Shown piece after piece: positions 53,506 to 64,000 of a DNA stretch of 64,000 nt. The stretch is from Adiantum capillus-veneris (lineage: Eukaryota; Streptophyta; Polypodiopsida; Polypodiales; Pteridaceae): the NCBI GenBank assembly GCA_014529385.2, contig CM043944.1, forward strand, positions 78,633,884 through 78,697,883. The letters run 5' to 3'. The first letter of the stretch is position 1; every line of letters starts with the position of its first letter. Under the pieces are notes generated by a model. It searched no databases and was not told where the DNA came from. It saw only the letters and a program-made list of their open reading frames with translations. The position numbers and the translations under genes were made by a program.

Positions 53506-54936
53506 ATGGCTGCCATGCAATCAAAATATGATGCACTTATAGAAAATGACACATGGATTTTATGTGATTTGCCTGCTGGCAAAAAGGCCATTAGTATGAA
53601 GTGGGTTTACAAGTTGAAACACAAGCCGGATGGTGAGATTGATTGTTATAAGGCTCAACTTGTTGCAAAGGGTTATGCACAGCAAAAAGGCGTAGATTAT
53701 GAAGAGACTTTTTCTCCCACTTTTCATATGACTATTCTGCATTTTCTATGTGCATTGGCAGCTCATTTTGGTTGGGATGTGCATCAGTCAGACATTGTTA
53801 TTGCTTTCTTGAATGGTGACATATTTGAGGAAGTTTATGTAATGCAACCTCGCGGTTTTGTCAAGAAAGAACAAGAGGATAAAGTGTGCAAATATAAGAA
53901 GTATGGGTTGCAGCAATCTCCTCGTGCTTGGTATGAGAAGGTTGCACTCATTTGGTCAAACGAGTCTTTCTTAACAGTCCAACAAAAAGCACATTGTATG
54001 TAAAGCATGAGGGTGATGTACTTCTCATTGTCATTCTCTATGTGGATGATTTTCTTATCATTGGACCAAATGAGAAACATATTATTGAATTTAAGGCTAA
54101 TTTGAATGCTACTTTTGGGATGAAAGATTTGGGGTTGTTGCATCATTACCTGGGCATACAGTTTAAGCAGTGCGATGGTGGTATTGCCTTGTGTCAAACA
54201 AGCTACTTAGAGATATTGCTATGTAAGTTTGGACTTGAGGATTGAAAACCTATTGAAACTCCCATGGAAATAGACTTAAAATCAAGTCTTCATGATGCTA
54301 GTGATCCTGCTAATGTCACTCTTTACCAAACTGCTAAAGGCTGCCTTATTTATGTATGCAACACGAGGCCGCATGTTCAGTTTGCAATCTCACAAGTCAG
54401 CAGATTCATGCATAGACTAGGGTCTAAGAATTGGCAGACTGTTAAGAGAAATTTTCGCTACTTGAGTGGCACTTTACATCTTGGCTTGTTTTATCACAAG
54501 GGGGGATCATTGCGCTAGACGTACATGCTTTTTTGGACTCATATTGGGTTGGTTGTTTTGACACGCGAGTCTCCGCAAGTGGTTTTTGTTTCATACTTGG
54601 CAATTCATGTATCAACCTATTGTGGCCACTTCTAGTTATGAGGTTGAGTACAGGGCAGCCTTCACAGCTATGGTTGAGTGTGTATGGCTCAGACGCCTTA
54701 TGGCTGATTTGAGTGTTGGACAGGACACTACCAACACTCTCTACACTAACAGTAAGAGCGCATTGGCAGTTGCGAGGAACCCAGATTTTCATGCTTGCAC
54801 AAAGCACATTGAGGTGCATTACCACTATGTTAGGGAGGGACTCTCAGCGGGAGAGATCAGCTTGGCTTATGTGCTAACACAGGACAACCTTTCACAAAGG
54901 CATTGTCTCGTGAGAAGCTCAAAGCTTTGGGCATAG
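53506..54936 (+). pseudogene. Copia reverse transcriptase and RNase H remnant
   Basis: RT: NDTWILCDLPAGKKAISMKW, VDYEETFSPTFHMTIL, DVHQSDIVIAFLNGDIFEEVY (motif A), then after a frameshift LIVILYVDDFLIIG (YVDD catalytic motif) and DLGLLHHYLGIQF. RNase H: VATSSYEVEYRAAFTAMVE, LYTNSKSALAVARNP and CTKHIEVHYHYVREGL. Frameshifts at about 53990, 54245 and 54520 inactivate it. The usual Asp of 'DSDWAG' is hard to place. Confidence 0.9.
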
Positions 54937-55025
54937 TCCCCTTTGTGGACTAATTATGTCCTCAGGGCATGGCACTTCCTTATATGTACCAACTTTCATT
55001 CAGCGCATCACTCCCAGGGGGGATT

Positions 55026-55253
55026 TTTTACCATATATATGTGGTAGTGATGTGTGTGAACACATTTACGACCGCCGGGGCATTTTTCCCCTCAATAGGA
55101 GGTTTTTTCCCCCATGCATTGTAAATATGCCCATCACTCTAGGGCTATCTATCTTTCCATTGCACACTAAGTAATACACTCTTTGTTGTGTGCCTTGAGC
55201 TTACTTCATCTTCTCCAAGTTGTGTGTGTTTTCCTACAACCCTAATTCCAACA
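55026..55253 (+). repeat. 3' LTR of the Copia element
   Basis: TTTTACCATATATATG..TTCCAACA, 228 bp. The initial TG has become TT. Confidence 0.92.
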
Positions 55254-56534
55254 TTGGCAATACTGGGATCTATGTTCACATTTTACATATGACAAGGTCA
55301 AATCATACTTGAATGTATCAACCCAATTATAAATAGTACACAACGCTTAAGGGTATTGGCTAAACCCAATGAGGATGCCATTAGAGCCAAGGGCTTGTCA
55401 TTCTATTCTTTATGAGTTGCATACATGCATGGCATGCCCCTTTTATGGACTTCATTTCACTAAATAAGTCTTTTTAACTCTTTCTCTACCATGCATCACT
55501 CGACAAGGTCAATTCTATTTAAGATAAGCTATAGGCACAAGGTGCGTGCACTAAGAATTATGTGGGAAAGTTTGTCTTACTTCAGGTTGAGTCTACACCT
55601 ATGGCATGTTTCTCACTATATACACGATGGAATTATGGCATGTCCATCAGTACATGTTATTGTCATTTAGGATAGGATATTGATTAGAGTCAAACTAGTG
55701 CCTAGTGCATGTGTGTTAGTAGTCAAGTTAGGAACTTTTCTTCGATTGCAAGAGGGTATGACTCTCTCTGGTCTATTTTGCTCATTTAATCAACTTTTGT
55801 ACTTCTTTTAAGTTTTTATTTCATTTCAAGGACATTCTTTGAGCTGCACATGTATGCATTGAGTGTGCTACACATGTTACAGATGATGATTTCTTCTATA
55901 GCAAATAGGCATGGCCTAGCTTCAAGAAACTTTTACATGAGATAAAATGACTCTTTTGTATCCTTTTTTGGTGATTGATTATCATGTTTACATTAATTTA
56001 TGCTCACTTCATAAGGCAATATCCTTAAGGCAGGCAGTCTCTTGTTTCCATTACAGGTTTATGAACACACATTCATGATTGAGTTATGTTTGCCAAGCAT
56101 ATCTCTTATGTCTATGCAAGGCATGCTTGGAAAAACCCTCGTACGACTAATTTCTTTAGGGTCTTGGGAATCTTTCTCTTCTTTAAATGGTATGATATGA
56201 TTGTTTTAATGATCCGAGTATGAATAAAATTCCAACTTGAGAGGATTTCTTGTTTAGTTTATACAACCGATTGTGTCTATAGGAGCAATATAGCTTTTAT
56301 ACAGACCAAGCTTGTGGATTTCAATTCACTCATTAAGTGTTCATGGTCCCTTATTTGACCCTTTACACTTGTGCTTTCAAGGAAATAAGTTCTAAGCTAT
56401 CAAGTGGCAATAGCTAAGAGCTCAACAAGATAGTGTCGGCTCTACGTTAACTTTATCAATCTGCTTACCATCACTAATGAAAGCGATGATGTCTATGATG
56501 CCCCACATCTACCTAGTGGTTTAAGTAGTATCAC

Positions 56535-56615
<81 letters not shown>

Positions 56616-57180
56616 CCCTCCCATCACCTACAACATGGGCAAAACCGACAAAGTTTCCAACTGCCAAGCCAAGATCGAGGGTTCTTTCAGGAGAATTGTA
56701 TGTGTAATTCTCTCAGTTGTATGTGTATCAATGTTTCTCTTTAGTGCATGTTTTGTAGGTCAAGGTGCAACAATAAATGCGAGTCATTTATGCTCGTGTT
56801 GCATAACTTATCTTGTATGCAAGTGATAGGGTCATGCATATCTATAGGGTAGCAGTTACATGAAGGATTAGAGGTTAGTGTACTGGATACCTCCTTTACT
56901 AAGTTTTCTTATCCGTGTTAATTTTCATTATGATGGATCTAGTTTGGTATTATATGCTCTTTAGTGGTCAACTCTCTTATGACGATCACATGCCTACAAG
57001 CTGAGAATCATTCTCTGCCAGATATTGTCAATCACACGGTATACAACATGGTTTGGGTACTTACAGAGCTTGGTTTAGCCAGTGTGGAGCAAGGTTTATG
57101 AGGGTCTGTTGTTGATTATTTCAAGTTACCTCCACACACAAGTACTTCTCGTACTTGATGAATGTCACTTTTATTGAAGC
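55254..57180. other. Unassigned spacer with (TG)n at 56537-56614
   Basis: Flank of the Copia insertion on the right. No coding pattern; a pure (TG)n of about 78 bp. It may be non-coding part of E7 or another element. Confidence 0.45.
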
Positions 57181-57189
57181 TTTCAAAAT

Positions 57190-57511
57190 ACTAAAGATTG
57201 ATCATACATCTATCTCTTAGATATTGCGACCCTTTCAAAATACTCGAGCAAATTGGAAATATGGCCTGCACACTCTAGCATTCATCCAATTTTTCATGTA
57301 AGCCGTTTACATAATTCTACATAGGGACAATTATGTAGTCAATCAAGATGTTTTTGTTGATTGCATCGAACCTCCTATTCAACTGCATGAAGCTAAACGT
57401 CTTTTTGATTATCATGGTGTAGCTCAAGTGGGAAAACTTCAGTGTTCTTAAGAAGAAATATCCCACTTTTGTTGTCTAGGACGAAAACGTTTCTCCAAGG
57501 GGGGAGTAATG
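57190..57511 (+). pseudogene. Gypsy integrase C-terminal remnant
   Basis: Reads PFQ.TRANWKYGLHTLAF, then DVFVDCIEPPIQLHEAKRLFDYHG and a decayed end. 'Poly-protein to stop, then purine tract' is followed by TGTCAAGACAAGG, a plausible LTR start at 57511-57512. Recognised by order and by the GPY/F-like 'PFQ' segment. Confidence 0.6.
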
Positions 57512-57645
57512 TCAAGACAAGGGTAAGACGAGGGGGGCATGGACCCTACGCAAAGCTAGCTAAACACTTCTCCAAGGGGGGGATAATGTCAAGACAAGGT
57601 TAAGACAAGGGGGGCATGGACCCTAGGCAAAGCCGGCTAAACATG
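57491..57645 (+). repeat. 77-bp tandem duplication at a PPT/LTR junction
   Basis: The unit TTCTCCAAGGGGGGA(G)TAATGTCAAG begins at 57491 and again at 57568. Each contains the purine tract plus the LTR start. Confidence 0.85.
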
Positions 57646-60571
57646 TGTGTTAAGGTGATCTTAAAGGTGGGCCACATGCCAATAAAAGGATATGGTTGGA
57701 TGGAGATGAGCATGCCCTAGTTTTCTATGGTCTTTCATCCCACAGGCTCAAATCACTTTTTAAACAAGCTATACAATTTATCAGGCCACACCAACGGCTA
57801 TCAGTTGCAAATATTCTTTGGCTAGATGATGGGCCCTTCAATTTAAAGGAGCTATTTGGGTTTTTTCTTTTTTTTGGGGGGGAGGGGGGGGGGAGGCAAT
57901 GCTTAGTTAATGCACCTCTTTTAAAAATAGAAAGAAATAAAATTTACAATAATCAACTTGCCATTTGGCACTAATCAACAAGTTCTACCCAACATTCCAT
58001 AATTTCCCCTGAGTACTCCATGCCTTGAGAGGGCCAAAGAGTTACATCTTTATTACTTTCTAGTACAAGAATGTCTAATTTCAAGGAGTGATTTATAATT
58101 TACGAAAAGTGTGAGAGAATTTTACAACGCATTCTCATGGTGTTCTTGGTGACTCTTTGGATGCTTAAATTTAGAATAAATACTTTCTCTACAATATAGA
58201 CCTAGATCGTCCACTTTCCTCTTCATGAACTTGAAACATCTTTCCTTGTTCACGCTTTCTTCATTTATTTTATTTATTGAAGATGCAATGAAAATTTGCA
58301 AGATGTCATCAAGGATCGAATCTCGATCTTTGTGCATGCACGCATACATCTTAAATGCTAGGTTAGTCTTACATTGGCTTCTTGTGCTTAATTATTTCAA
58401 GAACTCGTCCAAAACATTTTCCCTACTAAGAGAAAAAAGGGCACCCTTAAAACTCTCCCGGTTCTTTGGGTAGAGGAGCCAATTTAGAGACAGTTAGTTA
58501 TAAGATAGTAATTTTGGGAGACTTTTGCAAACAGTCTTTTTTTGAAACGTGAAAATTTTGCCACATCCTCCACGAAAAGGCAAGACCTAGTAATGGTACA
58601 CTTTTAGCAAATCGCAAAGTGACACATTAGCAATATTTCAAGAGTATTCCAATTTTTGTCTCTAATGGGGGTGGGTATGTTTCACTCCTAGAGCATGTCT
58701 CATAACTGGCTCCTCTAGCCTAGGTTTAAAATTCAACATTTACTAGTATTGACACAAACTTCTAGATCTTTTCCAATTTTCTTCAAGCCAAGCTCGGTAT
58801 CTATTCGAAACCCCAATTTTTTGCTATACTAGCTGTATGAAAGTCTGATAGCCATTGCTTGCATATGCTATCAACGGTTAATTATGGTTAAAATTAGACA
58901 ATTTTTCAATTCACTGTATAAATGAGGCATGGCGTGTGTTTATCATATCGTCCACCAAATATCGTAGGAGCATGCTAGTATAGTAATTAAACAATTAGCA
59001 TTCAACTTGTCTTCCGCTTTTAAAATCCCTTCATTTACATTCTCTATGCATCCTCAAGCTCTTGCCACTCGTAATGGCAAGTATTTCCAAGAGATGCTAG
59101 CTCTAGCATCTCTTGGGAAAAAGGCTACAAATTCGAAGTATTGAATGGAACAAGCTATTGGACAAGTTAACGAAGAAAAATGGAGTCCCTCCAGTGGATC
59201 TAGGGCCTAAGTTAGGCGATCCAATGTGGGATTGATCTTCACCATGAAATTACGCGGTGAGCTACGAGTAAACTAGTGGGCAATGAACGATGGTGAAGTA
59301 GGGAGTGAACTAGGTGGTGAACTAGGGCATTGCTTGGACTGATATTAATGAGTGAGTTGAGAGGCTAGTGACAAATTGCGACAAATTCGGGTACCCACTA
59401 CACAATGGTAAAGCACTTCAAATACAAAAAGATCACAAAGATTACCGTTTGAATCACCTCACATTCCACCAAATGCATTCCCTAACATAGGAAAGAGCTT
59501 GATTGAGTAGTCTCTTAATTTTTCTTGCAATTCTTGCCTTGCTGACAATAGATCATATCATGCTGTCTACTTTAACTAGCTAGAGTTAGCGCTCAGAATG
59601 GGTTTCTTTGAGAGATTGAAAAAGCAACTGGGTGTGTTATTTTGTTGCTCTTCTTCAAAGCCTATTCCCCTTATTTGGAAAGTATACATTTAACTCTGGT
59701 GGGGGTTCAACATGCACATCATGGCACATTGACAACTTAATGCTATGAAAGTAAATGAGCATGCAATGGATTTGTGCGCACCACCAATTTGAGTACCTGG
59801 AAGGTTGTGCCTTTATGATCGGCTGTAGCATGAGTAAGACAGGATGGAGGGTGGCCTTCAAGCTCGATCCTCGAAGCTTGTATCAAATGTCGCAAAGCTA
59901 GAGCCCCACCTTGCTTGGAGTCGTCGATTTCTAGACATAGACAATGTGCAATCCTCCATGGAAAATCGCAACCAGCACAGAAGCACAAGAATCAAGATGC
60001 GTATGCCAGAGTTTCTCCAAAAAAAGAAAACTAGATGCACTTAAGAGACCCTCTACATACTAGAGACTTCGATTAAGAAGCACAAGATAAAGTATACGGG
60101 AGAGAGCACATAACAATTACAGCTTAAAAGCGTTTTTTTAGTGCAATACCTGTACAGCTTAAAAGCTCTCTTACCCTTTTTTTCACTGCAATACCCGTAC
60201 AGCTTAAAAACTCTCATACCCTTTTCTTCACAGAAATACCTTCCATTGCATCATCTCTTTTTCTCCTGATAGATCCACATACGCCCTAGCCTGCACCTCC
60301 CGACTGTCAGTTCTATTCGGCCATAATTCTAGCTTCCACTTACCCTCTAGTAGCAAATGTTTTAAGGCACACTAACTCAGCAATGATCCATATTCAGTAT
60401 ACAACCTTGTACTGTTTGTCAGTGCATCAACATTTGCCTTGTTCAAGTGCTTCCAACAAAACCATGCTTGTTTTTCAGAGTGTCTTATCTCAAAATGCAC
60501 AAATGGTCCTTATCAAACTACTACTTTCCACCTTATAATTTATGAAGGCCTTCCTACATGGTGACATTTAT
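57646..60571. other. Long non-coding stretch
   Basis: No open frame with domain character. It holds a G-rich run at about 57877-57892 and three short tandem copies of 'acagcttaaaa' units (60119, 60154 and 60199). The first part may be LTR of the Gypsy remnant at 57190; its end was not found. Confidence 0.4.
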
Positions 60572-60862
60572 GGCTGGGTTCAGACAAGCCCAGCAATAGA
60601 TACGAGCTTTTGGTGTGCCTCAGTACTTGCTATTCACAAGGTGCAGAAGAAGAGCTGTGAATCAAAACAGCCACAGCACGTCGATAGAAGAGCGCGGTCA
60701 GCGTCCTGCTTGTTGCACTGACAGGCTCCCAACGGCCGCCCAGTTCCAAAGGGGGGAGGGGGGGTTTCAAAAGCCCCTCTTTTCTTCACCCCGATCGCTG
60801 TGAGCCACCTTAGCTGCACGAACCTGTGTTGACCTTTTCCGTCGGGTCTTCTGAACCCAGCC
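60572..60862. mobile_element. MITE with 13-bp perfect terminal inverted repeats
   Basis: Starts GGCTGGGTTCAGACAAGCCC and ends so that its complement is GGCTGGGTTCAGAAGACCC; the first 13 bases match exactly. About 291 bp, no coding potential. TA lies immediately to the right and near the left edge. GGCTGGGTT-type ends occur in Tourist/PIF-Harbinger MITEs; superfamily is inference because the target duplication is unclear. Confidence 0.7.
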
Positions 60863-61260
60863 TACAGTTTAAAATTCTAGAAGAAGAGACCATACATTCG
60901 TGCACTTACTTTCAGATACAAAACAATAGTAATTTCACCAGCAGCAGGCTAATAATGTACTGTTACTAAGGGTAATCATCTACTCCGATTGTTGCGAGCT
61001 TCAAAGGAAGGTTATTTTGAAGGTGGAAAGCAAAAAATGTGGTCTATTTTCAAGTATAAGAGAAGCCGTGGCATAGCCCATCTCTGCTTCGGATATCACT
61101 GTAGACCCAAACTCAACATAGCACAACAGCAACTAACTGTACATGGAGCTTCTCAGCACCGCTGGGAATTGAGCGCAGGTCTTTACCCACCCACCCGAAC
61201 ACTCTACAAAGTGTTTACATCTACTATCTGTCCTTAGTATACACTGTCCTTAGTATACAG

Positions 61261-62941
61261 TTAATCATCAATATTGACGGGGCCTGCATCCTCATCGTCT
61301 CTCCACTCCACATCTTCCGATTCTAGCCCAAGTTTTGCCCCGCGCTTTTCGTGAAGCTCCGCGCCAGTAATGTTTGCCTCTCTAGCTGCACCATCAATCA
61401 AAGCCTGTCAACACAGTAACACGATTCGGTTGAGACGGCACCACCAACATGCACTACCACTTGCACTTTGCAGAAGCTCCTTAAACTAATACAAAAACTA
61501 ATTCATATTGATGCTTATCAACACCTAAGGCAAACTCAATCAAACGGCCAAGGCAAACTCAATCATCAGGGAACTCCAGACCTGCAATTCATTTTCGCTT
61601 ACTCGAAGTTGCTCGGCACAATTGCGTACTTGAAGAAATGCCCTCTGCAGCTGTAATTAGAGGATAGCAAGGCAATGCTCTCAATTCTTGTATGTCAACA
61701 CATGCAAAACCGCATCACATGTGCCACAAAACACAACACACACCTAACTATGCACATGCACTCATACAGACAACAACGCAAGCACAAGCGCGCGCCGAGC
61801 ATGTACAACTCAAACCTTTAGAAGTTGGGTCTGTTTCTGAGAAGTAGCAGCCACTGCTGCAGTTAGAGATTCCTCCAGTTTCTGCATCATAAATTAGAAT
61901 TAATGAGTCCGCTAAGTGCCCTTCAGCCAGCAGCAGCCCACAAACGCTGTGTCCAAAGATACTAGTTTACCTGAGATTTGGTTTGTAGTTCTGTGATTTG
62001 TGAATCCTTAGATGCGTTTTCTTCCTCTAAACTAGCTAGCTGCAACACATTAACCAAATTCTTCTGTCAGAATGAGTCAAAGGCTGAAGCTACATGATTG
62101 AGACGCTTCATGCGAGTAATCTAATCATTAAGCTCTTTAAGCATTTGACAGTAGCATCATACCCGTATTCTTAGCTCATCACGCCTTTGATTAGCTTTTT
62201 CTAAATCATCCTTTATCTGAGATGAACAAGAAACACCAGATGCGTTGTAAGCAAGCGACATTCATTTAACTCGAAAACAAAAGTGTCAAGCAGCCTTACT
62301 CATCTCCAATCAGCATTTATTCACGTAGCCAGAAAGAGGGATTGATAATGATCAAGATTTCAAATAGTCAATTATCTTATGGATATAGCTGAGTTCACCT
62401 TTATATTCCAAATAAATTATCTTGTGGATATAGCCTAGTTCACCTTTATTAACTCCTCCTCTCGTTCTTTGGCTGCTTTCTTGTTCAACTTAATGTGCTT
62501 CTTATTTGCCCCATCTGTACTCTGTAAACTGCAAGGCCAGTAAACGCATTTCAAACCTACCTGAAAAGTGAGATGATTGACATAACTTTTTCTTTGACAT
62601 TTGAATTCTTGATGATCAGTATATATTACTCCTTTTTTGTTGCCAAGGACAAAAGACCAAGCAGACCTACCGATCAGAGCTTCGAGGTGAGGGTGAAGGG
62701 GAACTACGATTATCCTGTCTACCTATTGGAGATGCACTCCTGGATAAGCTACGACCTGCAACATCACATTCGTAGCTTAAGAAAGGGAGTGTAATATTGA
62801 ATGATACAACCAGCAACCACTACTTAGTCACCTCCTTGTGGTGAACGACTACGCCGATGTGTGGGCAGCCGACCCCTGTCAGAATGATATGCTCCTGGTG
62901 ATAACCTTCTATTCCTTGGTGGTGAAAATTGACGCGCGTTC
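61261..62941 (-). CDS. RS-rich, coiled-coil protein (splicing-factor-like), 3' exons
   Basis: Eight in-frame exons, all with GT..AG introns: 62941-62832, 62755-62671, 62519-62444, 62216-62163, 62039-61971, 61881-61816, 61650-61582 and 61404-61261. They give about 223 residues and a TAA stop. The first two exons are Ser/Arg/Pro-rich (RRSRSPQ, SLSRSASPIG, SSPSPSPRSS), like RS domains. The next five (18-25 residues each) form a charged coiled coil (LASLEEENASKDSQITELQ). The end is acidic (SEDVEWRDDEDAGPVNIDD). RS domains are typical of splicing and mRNA-processing factors; nuclear location is inference. The first exon starts in mid-codon, so the 5' part lies further right. I do not recognise the exact gene. 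Confidence 0.72.
62371..62447. repeat. 45-bp tandem duplication covering a splice donor
   Basis: Units start at 62371 and 62416 and include 'tagttcacctttat'. On the minus strand this repeats the AAAG|GTGAAC donor of exon 62519-62444. Confidence 0.85.
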
Positions 62942-64000
62942 CTGTTCAATCCAGAAACAAAAAGACATTGAATGACTAGACAACTGACAGCCAATCCAGG
63001 CAAAGGATTTCAAGTTTGAAACAAGCAAACAAACGATTATCTTTACAAGTGAAGTGACCGCTGTGAGAGACTAAAATAGACTCAATAATAACAAAACTCC
63101 TCATTATTTGAGGACACATAAGCATAAGCTCATTATTTGGTGACGCATAGGCAACAGCATATCCTGTATCAAGGTCCAGGCTCAGTTTTTCAAGCCCGAG
63201 GCCTCCCAGGCAAAGTGCTTGTATTTCAGAAATTTACCTCCCAAGTAATGTTCATGAACAACTTTCATGAGCAAACACACATCACGACATGATGTGACAG
63301 AAGAGTTCAGAATGCATTCAGCACCACATCACCAAATTATACACAAGAACCAAAAAGAAGCTTGAGGACACGTATACTTCCAAAAGGTCAATAAAACAAT
63401 TGCATGATTCAAAAGGACTTGCAATCAATTTTTTGACGGCGAATCTACGTGTATCGTTTCTATCAGATTTAACAACCACTCACTCCCAAAAAGTAGCTCA
63501 GACCTGTAAGTCTACCATATCGCTAATACTCAACCTCATCCACATTAACACATCAAACAGTACTCAGCATTGTCACAACTGCCGCTAAGTGAAAATAGCT
63601 ATAGGAAAATTACCCAGAGAAGCTAAGTTTGGTGAAACTTTGAACAACCAGTCAAACTGGTTCCTGCTCTTTAGAATAGATTTAAACCTAGATGAATCCA
63701 GGATAAGCCTATAAAGGAAAGTGTCAGATATAGGCCATCCACAATCAATATCTATACCTAGATGAATCTCGGATAAGCCCAAATTCAGCCTTCATGGTCG
63801 TCACCCACAAGACAAAATAACCATCAGCTTCATCATGCATAGTATTGACTAAGTACCACAACATCTCCACTAACGTTGTCAGTGCCCAATAATGGGTGTA
63901 GAACTAGGTACTAGCATATGCTCCCAAACACAGCACACACCACACGCACACACATGAGCATACATCAACACAGCTCAAAGTATTGAGTTTCTGTCATGAC
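62942..64000. other. Probable intron or upstream region of the RS-rich gene
   Basis: No frame continuing the RS exons was found. Because the exon at 62941 needs a preceding exon ending in two bases of a codon, this is likely intron. Short frames (63400-63588, 63585-63782) lack domain features. Confidence 0.4.

Larger units (their letters stand above)
50267..55253 (+). mobile_element. Ty1/Copia element, structurally complete, decayed
   Basis: LTRs at 50267-50491 and 55026-55253 flank gag, protease, integrase, RT and RNase H in Copia order (integrase before RT). The PBS TGGTATCAGAGC is at 50494-50505, and a purine-rich PPT (CAGGGGGGATTT) precedes the 3' LTR. Target duplication is TTGGT/TTGGC at the two edges. 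It inserted next to the Gypsy remnant E7. The LTRs differ at roughly 20 positions by eye, so insertion is not recent. Confidence 0.93.

Overview
The window looks like nuclear DNA from a land plant with a large, retroelement-rich genome. Two host loci have short introns with GT..AG ends, and the rest is nested plant-type transposons: Ty3/Gypsy chromoviruses, Ty1/Copia, APE-type LINEs, a Penelope-like element, TIR elements and many (AG)n/(TG)n tracts. A fern, another non-flowering vascular plant or a conifer would fit, but that is inference. No rRNA, intact tRNA, CRISPR array or bacterial operon was found.

Region by region. 1-6.6 kb: a decayed minus-strand LINE ('LINE B') hit by two copies of one non-autonomous LTR element; the complete copy (1409-5792) has a GCCGT target duplication, PBS and PPT. 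6.6-8.4 kb: low-complexity and LTR debris. 8.4-13.7 kb: a nearly intact minus-strand LINE ('LINE A') with ORF1, endonuclease and reverse transcriptase, flanked by 187-bp direct repeats. 13.7-19.7 kb: a head-to-head decayed LINE ('LINE C') carrying two TIR elements, a 254-bp tandem duplication and an inverted tail. 19.7-34.5 kb: a nest of Ty3/Gypsy elements, including a 6.1-kb chromovirus (21140-27275, TSD CTTGA) that has lost its RT core, and an LTR (from 33344) with a dense heat-shock-element array upstream of a TATA box.

34.5-37.8 kb: mostly unassigned DNA with a TIR element and a 5'-truncated LINE. 37.85-38.95 kb: four exons of the C-terminal half of PIGV (GPI mannosyltransferase 2). 39-41.4 kb: AT-rich, no gene. 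41.4-46.7 kb: a decayed Penelope-like retroelement between long direct repeats. 48-50 kb: Gypsy debris. 50.27-55.25 kb: a structurally complete but decayed Copia element. 57.2-57.6 kb: another Gypsy tail. 60.6-60.9 kb: a MITE. 61.26-62.94 kb: eight small exons of an RS-rich, coiled-coil protein on the minus strand.

Only the PIGV and RS/coiled-coil loci look like host genes; PIGV lacks its 5' half here and the second runs off or beyond the right edge. The rest records repeated insertion, internal deletion and short tandem duplication. The observations most worth follow-up are the HSE-bearing LTR, the Penelope-like element with its flanking repeats, the 187-bp repeats around LINE A, and the RT-less chromovirus.
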